The notes below the pieces were generated by a model. It was not told the origin of the DNA and searched no databases. It saw only the letters and a program-made list of their open reading frames with translations. Below are positions 30,550 through 36,077 of a stretch of DNA of 36,077 bases, piece by piece (position 1 is the stretch's first letter; every line of letters begins with the position of its first letter). Position numbers and translations under genes: made by a program. This DNA is from Candidatus Dojkabacteria bacterium (lineage in GTDB: Bacteria; Patescibacteriota; Dojkabacteria; JAHIVN01), in NCBI GenBank assembly GCA_016932045.1, contig JAFGDO010000012.1, positions 68,195 to 104,271 of the forward strand. The letters run 5' to 3'.

Positions 30550-33500
30550 ATGAAAAGGACTAAATTCTCACTCAACAAAAAATATCTTGAAAGATTTCTG
30601 AATTTTCCCGTTTTTGTTTTTGTAATCATTATACTTTTATCTGTAATATCAGTATTTGGCGCTAGATGGATAACAGGTCAAAGAGGACCTGGCGTTCTTC
30701 AGGCAACAAGTGAGAACAAATGCTATAAACTAGGCGTCAATGGAGGAGGTTTCCCAAATGAGGAGGTTTTTCAAAAGATGGAAGGTGCTGGATTTCATTG
30801 GTACCAGGGGCTAGTTATTGACGAGGGTGGGGGAGATGCAATAGTAAGCGCAATCAAAACAGCCTCTAAATATGATATCAAGGTTATCGTAAGAATTTGT
30901 TATGGAGATCAAACAAATTGGGTGTGTCCTGGATTCGATCCTCGTAACGGCAATGCACAAAATGCTGCTCAAAACTATATCGATATGTTGAACTATGTTG
31001 CAGAAAGAGTCGATACCGATTTTTGGGCTATAGCAGGTCACAATGAACCAAATGCAGGTGAATACTTACCAGAAGGCGATGAAAGAGCCTTTATGGAACA
31101 TGTCATAAACGGCATGAATAATGATAAGATACACCTTCTGAGTCCCATTATGGATCTTCATGCAAGGGATACTGAACAAATGAAGTTTCAGAATTATTTA
31201 GATTCTTTAGGACGGGATAATCTTGATAGACTATGGGGAATTGCTGGAAATACATACGAATTTCCAAATGCAGAAGATAAAATAACAAAAAGAGTACAGG
31301 AGTTAGAAAGCTGGCTTCAAGGAAAAAACCTCGGTCATAAACCTATCATTGTTACTGAAACAGGTCCTTTTGAACCTTCAAGCCTCGAATCTTTTAAAAG
31401 TTCCTATAACACTATAATTGAAGATTCCAAAATACAAGCTGCCCTGATATTCAAGCCACAAGGGCTAGGAGAAGGAGCACAACACATCACATGGGACCAG
31501 TCTAAAACAGTTGTACCCGAATGTAGCGGAGAAAACTCAGATGTAATTATAGAATGCGCCTTTATGGACAATCGCTTACAGCCCTGTGAATCAGAAGGAC
31601 ACCTTGGAATGGGTAGGGGTTTAGTTTTAGAATATAGAGGATCTCTTCATAGTGAGTTATGGGTTGCAGAATGGGTAGCTACGGCGCAGATTACAAATCT
31701 ACCCTCTTTTTCTTACTTTGCTTCAAAAGAGGCGCAAGGGACAGCAAATACACCTAATCCAAGTCAAGGACGTTCGATATATGTCTTAAGTCCAGAAAAA
31801 ATATGGGATCCATTACGTGATACCTTGCACGAGTATGATCTTGATCAACAGTTTTCTGGATTTGGTTTAGTTACAGCAGAAGGTGGAGTTGTTGCAAAAC
31901 CTTCCTATAGGGACGGAAATGCAGTGTTATATCCTGCAAAGGGTGAACCAAGTGACTGGACATCAATTGAAAGAATTCCAAGGCAATTTATAACGAGTGA
32001 TGATTACGAGAATAAGCCACTTTCAGAAAGCCAACTGGAGTCGTCACATGTTGGAGATAAGAAATTCACGACCAATTACCTTTCAGCACTTCTTGAATGG
32101 CTTCGAGGTCTACTCGGCTTGGACAGGCATTGTACTGGAAGCGACTTTCCTACAGATGCCCTTTGGGATGGCGATACTACAAGTGGTGACAAAACAAAAA
32201 TTGCTGAAGGAAGATATGAGTTTGACCTAGGTAAATTTATTGACTACAGCGATCTTAAGAATACAATTAGGGGGGGACATTGCTATATGGAGGGAGACAC
32301 CTGTAAGATTGTTCCGAATAATTTTGGAGATAGTTGTAATCCTTGCACCCCCATCTATGAACAAGTACCTATTGATCCTAATGATTTATCAAAAGGTTAC
32401 CGCAATGGTGATCTTATAACTAAAGATTGTCTACGTATAGAATATGAAACTGGAGAGGTGAAAGAAGACCAGAGACAAGCTTTAATTGATTGTATAAATA
32501 GTAACAATCCAATGGTAAGACATTATATACAGCCTATGGGGTTCGAACTTGGAGGGGGTGGTTATACTCTTGAAACGTATTGGAAGAAATTACAACTTTT
32601 GACTCCAGATAGAAAGCTTTGTCATAATAAGAACATTGGAATTCAAGTTGATGTAGAAGGTAATTTGTATGATTTAATAGATGATTGCGGTGCTGGCTCT
32701 GGAACAGGTACTTGCTCGGGAAATCTTGTTAAAAATCCCGATTTTAGCTGGGGTATGAGAAAACCCCCGCAAACTCAAAAGGGAGAATGGAGTGGGACTC
32801 CTGTTTATTGGTACCCCTTCTGGAATCCCAGTCCGCCAGGCTCAGCTGATGTACCAGTGAAATCTCCAGAAATAAAGGTAGCAGCAGATCGAGTAGCAGA
32901 TGATAGAGGTTCAGATGGACACTGGGTTGATATATTTGAGCCACAATATGTACAAAGAATGGAAGCTGGCATCTTTACCGAAGTCCAATTCGGAACACTT
33001 GATGCAGCTGGAAATCCTTCCCCTTTTTCTCTTCCTCGAGACACAACAGTATATGTTAAGGCGAGAGGACAAGGCAATAGTGGATACATGGGAACTGACT
33101 ATCCGGATTATCAAGTCGCGTGTCATTATTTTGAATTGATAACTGGTATCAAAGAAGGAGGATCTATTGATAAACTTGCTGGAAGCGGTCCTGCTTCAGA
33201 GAATTTTCAGTTTTCAGGGCTTACAGGCCTTTCAAAGAAAGTAACAGCTTGCCAAGATCATAGCGGATCAAATCCACCTGGTTTTGTTGACATGGAGCAG
33301 AGTTTTACAATTCCTGCTGGAACTCAAACAATTTCTATATTCCTAGGAGGCAGAGCAACTGTTGGTGACGGTGGTAGTCCAAATAAACTCCAGGTTTTCT
33401 GGGATAATGTTTGTATTACTTTACCTGAATTCCCAGAGGTAGTTAACATACTACCTGAGGAGAATGCCGAAGGTTACCCATGGGAAGGACCAGGCAGCGG

Positions 33501-34425
33501 GGGATCCGATTATTGCGAGCCAGATCCTCCATTTACAATTGCATGCAGCTTCGATGAAAGGATACATACTTTAGCACATAAAGAGACAAAGCATTATTTC
33601 CCGTATTTTGGATCTCTTGTCGATGATATGTCATATCTTGACCTACAGCAGGTTGCTATAGAACCTATAACTCCTGAAACACACCCTGAGATTCCTCTTT
33701 GTGAAGATCCTGATTCAGATGATGCTGTACTTTGTTTTTGTGAAGAAGGACAAGCCGACCCACTTGCTAACTATCTATATAGTATTGGAATGTTAAATGA
33801 TAATGAAGCTCAACTTGCTGGAGGGAAAAAAGTACTCGCCAAACTGAAGCCAACTGAGCCTGGTGGTGACAGCGGAGGAGAACCAGGAGTAACAGGAGAA
33901 TGTACAGACGGCAGTATGCCCCTAAATCTTCCATTTGAAGGAACAAGATACGTTACTCAAGGTTGGTATAAATCAGGTGGAACGCATAGCAGGATACCTG
34001 CTCACGATTTCGGTGGTGAATTTGATGTTTTAGCATCGAGAGGCGGAACTATCGCTGCAATTAGAGAAGACAGTACACAAGGAGGCAGTTTGGGAGTCCC
34101 TTGTTCTTCGTCAAATTTCGTATCAATTTATCATGAGGAATTTGGATTATATACACATTATGTTCATCTAAAACACAATTCAGTCCCAGATGATTTGCAT
34201 GTGGGTGATACTGTGCCAAGAGGAAAATTCTTGGGAATAGCAGATAATACTGGTTGTTCAGGTGGTAATCATCTACACTTCAATGTTACAGCAAGTTGTA
34301 ACGATCCTTATTATTGCTGGAATTCAAATTATTCTGAAAATTATTGCTTTGCAGAATACCCTGATGTAAATTGGAGGGACACACATTATATGCAAGTAAC
34401 ATCTGATAATAGTAGAGTAGACTAA
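30550..34425 (+). CDS. Membrane-anchored protein with glycosidase-like barrel and C-terminal M23 peptidase
   Basis: The protein has 1291 residues. One N-terminal membrane segment (about 19-43) is followed by a glycoside-hydrolase-like TIM barrel (about 55-330; LGVNGGGFPNEEVFQKM) with two likely catalytic glutamates, in GHNEPN near 166 and VTETGPF near 270. This pairing is that of clan A hydrolases (GH5/GH39-like). A Cys-rich middle part follows, then a carbohydrate-binding-like beta-sandwich (about 720-965; LVKNPDFSWG to FWDNVCIT), and an M23/LytM metallopeptidase (about 1120-1265). The M23 domain keeps its ligands in AHDFGGEFD, THYVHL and GNHLHFNV. It should act outside the membrane on cell wall glycans and peptides, of its own cell or of another. 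Family of the barrel is uncertain. Confidence 0.82.
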   Translation: MKRTKFSLNKKYLERFLNFPVFVFVIIILLSVISVFGARWITGQRGPGVLQATSENKCYKLGVNGGGFPNEEVFQKMEGAGFHWYQGLVIDEGGGDAIVSAIKTASKYDIKVIVRICYGDQTNWVCPGFDPRNGNAQNAAQNYIDMLNYVAERVDTDFWAIAGHNEPNAGEYLPEGDERAFMEHVINGMNNDKIHLLSPIMDLHARDTEQMKFQNYLDSLGRDNLDRLWGIAGNTYEFPNAEDKITKRVQELESWLQGKNLGHKPIIVTETGPFEPSSLESFKSSYNTIIEDSKIQAALIFKPQGLGEGAQHITWDQSKTVVPECSGENSDVIIECAFMDNRLQPCESEGHLGMGRGLVLEYRGSLHSELWVAEWVATAQITNLPSFSYFASKEAQGTANTPNPSQGRSIYVLSPEKIWDPLRDTLHEYDLDQQFSGFGLVTAEGGVVAKPSYRDGNAVLYPAKGEPSDWTSIERIPRQFITSDDYENKPLSESQLESSHVGDKKFTTNYLSALLEWLRGLLGLDRHCTGSDFPTDALWDGDTTSGDKTKIAEGRYEFDLGKFIDYSDLKNTIRGGHCYMEGDTCKIVPNNFGDSCNPCTPIYEQVPIDPNDLSKGYRNGDLITKDCLRIEYETGEVKEDQRQALIDCINSNNPMVRHYIQPMGFELGGGGYTLETYWKKLQLLTPDRKLCHNKNIGIQVDVEGNLYDLIDDCGAGSGTGTCSGNLVKNPDFSWGMRKPPQTQKGEWSGTPVYWYPFWNPSPPGSADVPVKSPEIKVAADRVADDRGSDGHWVDIFEPQYVQRMEAGIFTEVQFGTLDAAGNPSPFSLPRDTTVYVKARGQGNSGYMGTDYPDYQVACHYFELITGIKEGGSIDKLAGSGPASENFQFSGLTGLSKKVTACQDHSGSNPPGFVDMEQSFTIPAGTQTISIFLGGRATVGDGGSPNKLQVFWDNVCITLPEFPEVVNILPEENAEGYPWEGPGSGGSDYCEPDPPFTIACSFDERIHTLAHKETKHYFPYFGSLVDDMSYLDLQQVAIEPITPETHPEIPLCEDPDSDDAVLCFCEEGQADPLANYLYSIGMLNDNEAQLAGGKKVLAKLKPTEPGGDSGGEPGVTGECTDGSMPLNLPFEGTRYVTQGWYKSGGTHSRIPAHDFGGEFDVLASRGGTIAAIREDSTQGGSLGVPCSSSNFVSIYHEEFGLYTHYVHLKHNSVPDDLHVGDTVPRGKFLGIADNTGCSGGNHLHFNVTASCNDPYYCWNSNYSENYCFAEYPDVNWRDTHYMQVTSDNSRVD

Positions 34426-34427
34426 TA

Positions 34428-34817
34428 ATGAAAAATAGATTACGAGTATTACAAAAAGTCTTCTGTGTAACTATATTTATATTTACTGTCGTATTATTGT
34501 GTGTATTTTTAACTTTAAAGATCACGAACAAAACAAAAGATCAGAAAACTCCAGAGAGAAAAAAAGAAATCGAGTGGCAGATTGAAATACCTGAGGATTA
34601 TAACTTAAAGGAATATGGGATGTATTATTGTGATTATTTTGGTGTATATTACTTTCAAAAGGAAGAGAAATTTTATGTAAAAATAATTGAGCAGGAGGAT
34701 TTTACCATTGAGGAAGTTCAGAATTGGATAATTGAGCAACTAAAGCAGTTTCCAGGAAATGAACAATTAAACAAAGATGATGTAACATTTGTTACAGAAT
34801 TTCCAGGAATGGTATAA
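34428..34817 (+). CDS. Small single-pass membrane protein of unknown function
   Basis: The protein has 129 residues: a basic N-terminus, one membrane segment (about 9-31), a short charged linker and an acidic outer domain with several tyrosines (YGMYYCDYFGVYYFQKEEKFYVKIIE). It starts two bases after the stop of the M23 protein, so the two are almost surely co-transcribed and may act together at the cell surface. I recognise no domain. Confidence 0.7.
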   Translation: MKNRLRVLQKVFCVTIFIFTVVLLCVFLTLKITNKTKDQKTPERKKEIEWQIEIPEDYNLKEYGMYYCDYFGVYYFQKEEKFYVKIIEQEDFTIEEVQNWIIEQLKQFPGNEQLNKDDVTFVTEFPGMV

Positions 34818-34849
34818 ATACTTTATTATCATTTCGAATTTCTCCAATT

Positions 34850-35665
34850 ATGCCAGAACTTCCAGACCTCGAAGTTTTCCGACAAAACTTACTTAAGATA
34901 GCTATAGACAAAGTAATAGATAAAACTGAATGTAATGCATATAAGGCACTGATTGGTGGATCAGGTGAAGACTTGAAGGAGATTACTGAAGGATATAAGT
35001 TTACAGATATTTCAAGAAGAGGTAAGCACCTTTTATTCTTTCTAAATAATAAAAACGTCCTTATACTGCATCTTATGCTTAGAGGCCGGCTTAATTATGG
35101 AGAAACCTCATCTGCTCACTTACTCTCAGACTGTTTCTGGTTCCAATTTAAAGACGGTAATGAGCTAAAAGTGACTGACAGAACTAGATGGGTTAAGCTG
35201 GAAATGATCCATAAAGCTGAACTTGAAGAGAATTCTAAATTATTATCAAAACTTGGTCCAGAAGCGGACTCTATTTCTCTTGGGAATTTTGAAAATATCT
35301 TAAAAAGTTCACGCTTGGGACGAATTAAGCCCCTTCTTATGGATCAGAAAAAAATTGCAGGGATTGGAAATGCTTATGCAGATGAGATTCTTTGGGAGAG
35401 TAAAATTTTTCCCAACAGAACCGCTTCACTTCTAGATAAAGAGGAAATAGCAACCATCCATAAAAATATTATAAAAGTACTGGAATGGGGAATTAAGAAC
35501 AACAAGGAGGAACTTAAAGATAGACTACAAGAGTCTCAAAGAAAGTGGATGAATGTATATAGAAAAGAAGAGAAACCGTGTCCTAGATGTGGAAACTTAA
35601 TAAAACACACCAAGGTAAATCAACGAGATACTTTTTATTGCAATATTTGCCAAAAAGATCATTAA
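34850..35665 (+). CDS. mutM: Formamidopyrimidine-DNA glycosylase
   Basis: Fpg removes 8-oxoguanine and formamidopyrimidines from DNA. The 271-residue protein starts MPELPDLEVF with the catalytic Pro and Glu, has RRGKHLLF with the conserved Lys, LMLRGRL, the helix-two-turn-helix KIAGIGNAYADEILWES, and a C-terminal zinc finger CPRC-x16-CNIC. All key residues are present. It begins 32 bases after the membrane protein gene, in the same direction, with no ribosome-binding site. Confidence 0.95.
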   Translation: MPELPDLEVFRQNLLKIAIDKVIDKTECNAYKALIGGSGEDLKEITEGYKFTDISRRGKHLLFFLNNKNVLILHLMLRGRLNYGETSSAHLLSDCFWFQFKDGNELKVTDRTRWVKLEMIHKAELEENSKLLSKLGPEADSISLGNFENILKSSRLGRIKPLLMDQKKIAGIGNAYADEILWESKIFPNRTASLLDKEEIATIHKNIIKVLEWGIKNNKEELKDRLQESQRKWMNVYRKEEKPCPRCGNLIKHTKVNQRDTFYCNICQKDH

Positions 35666-35667
35666 TT

Positions 35668-35889
35668 ATGGAACTATCTGATGTAGCTACAAAAGATTTT
35701 ATATTTCAGAAAGATACTGATAGAAGCGGTATAGTTACTTGCAGACATTGCGAGACCAAAGTAAGATTAATCCTTGATATTCAACCTATATTTTTTGTAC
35801 TTGCTACAAAAGTAAAACTTCTTGGTAAGTGGTGTAAATGCTCAAGTATAAAGGAAATTATCGAGATATTAGTTGGAGAAAGTATGTAA
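35668..35889 (+). CDS. Small protein with Cys pairs
   Basis: The ATG at 35668 lies two bases after the mutM stop and gives 73 residues; the frame is open further upstream but only across mutM. It has CRHC in the middle and CKC later, which could bind a metal together. The stretch LILDIQPIFFVLATKVKLLG is hydrophobic. No named domain is recognised. It is likely translated from the mutM transcript. Confidence 0.55.
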   Translation: MELSDVATKDFIFQKDTDRSGIVTCRHCETKVRLILDIQPIFFVLATKVKLLGKWCKCSSIKEIIEILVGESM

Positions 35890-35909
35890 TACCCTGAATG
35901 TATAATACA

Positions 35910-35994
35910 TGCCGAGGAGAGGAGTCGAACCTCCAATCCCAGGAAGGGAACATGGTCCTAAGCCATGCGCGTCTACCAATTCCGCCACCTCGGC
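35910..35994 (-). tRNA. tRNA-Leu (anticodon UAG)
   Basis: The minus strand folds as a class II tRNA with a 7-bp acceptor stem GCCGAGG/CCTCGGC, D-arm, anticodon arm CATGG-CTTAGGA-CCATG with anticodon TAG, a long variable arm, and T-arm GGAGG-TTCGACT-CCTCT. Discriminator is A (35910). CCA is not coded, so a CCA-adding enzyme is needed. It would read CUA and related Leu codons. Confidence 0.95.
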
Positions 35995-36038
35995 TAATAA
36001 TAGATATTCATTTGAAGAAGAACTTTTAACCTAATTGT

Positions 36039-36077
36039 CTACTCCCGATTCGACACGTTCACTCCGTTCAGTGCAGG
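36039..36077 (-). other. Possible end of an ORF entering from the right edge
   Basis: Twelve open codons on the minus strand end in TAG at 36039-36041. The stretch carries the imperfect repeat GAACGGAGTGAACG. It is too short to name and may be a repeat instead of a gene. Confidence 0.2.

Overview
The window looks like a piece of a small-genome, AT-rich bacterial chromosome, most likely a Candidate Phyla Radiation (Patescibacteria) lineage of the Microgenomates/Dojkabacteria kind. This is inferred from very large LamG surface proteins, several stand-alone four-helix-bundle (S23-type) proteins, an Mpl-like Mur ligase, start codons almost without Shine-Dalgarno sequences, and compact gene packing. 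The standard stop codons all appear to be stops. The exact phylum cannot be fixed from the sequence alone.

Layout. 1-410 (minus): start of a dCTP deaminase/dUTPase-family gene cut by the window edge. 411-885: gene-free divergent region with hairpins and a 7-bp-period inverted array. 886-9276: Mpl-like ligase, YcxB-like membrane protein, small basic protein, M29 aminopeptidase, CHASE2-adenylate cyclase, DUF4173-type membrane protein and adenosine-specific kinase. 9323-9813: first four-helix-bundle cassette. 9877-19299: a 3140-residue surface protein with six LamG domains, one of them split by a beta-propeller. 19289-19644: a T-box riboswitch with its own promoter, antiterminator and terminator. 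19826-25564: GT2 glycosyltransferase, lysyl-tRNA synthetase fused to a B3/4 domain, two HD-domain proteins and MiaA. 25565-26130: second four-helix-bundle cassette. 26131-27645 (minus): B12-binding radical SAM protein. 27677-28211: third four-helix-bundle cassette (gene on minus). 28239-30320: rarA split in two by a nucleotidyltransferase gene. 30332-30515: solo repeat array. 30550-34817: secreted glycosidase-like/M23 protein and a small membrane protein. 34850-35889: Fpg and a small Cys-pair protein. 35910-35994 (minus): tRNA-Leu(UAG).

The most unusual theme is a family of degenerate tandem arrays with 7- or 8-bp units in many of the intergenic spaces. Three pairs of these arrays, in inverted orientation, each enclose one four-helix-bundle gene, so that each locus could fold into a hairpin with the gene in its loop. 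Each cassette has its own repeat type. This resembles the 23S rRNA intervening sequences that carry S23 genes, but here they lie between protein genes. Related short insertions appear in frame inside mpl, miaA and perhaps rarA. Other points of interest are the T-box in this apparent lineage, the LysRS-B3/4 fusion, the split rarA and the propeller nested in a LamG domain.
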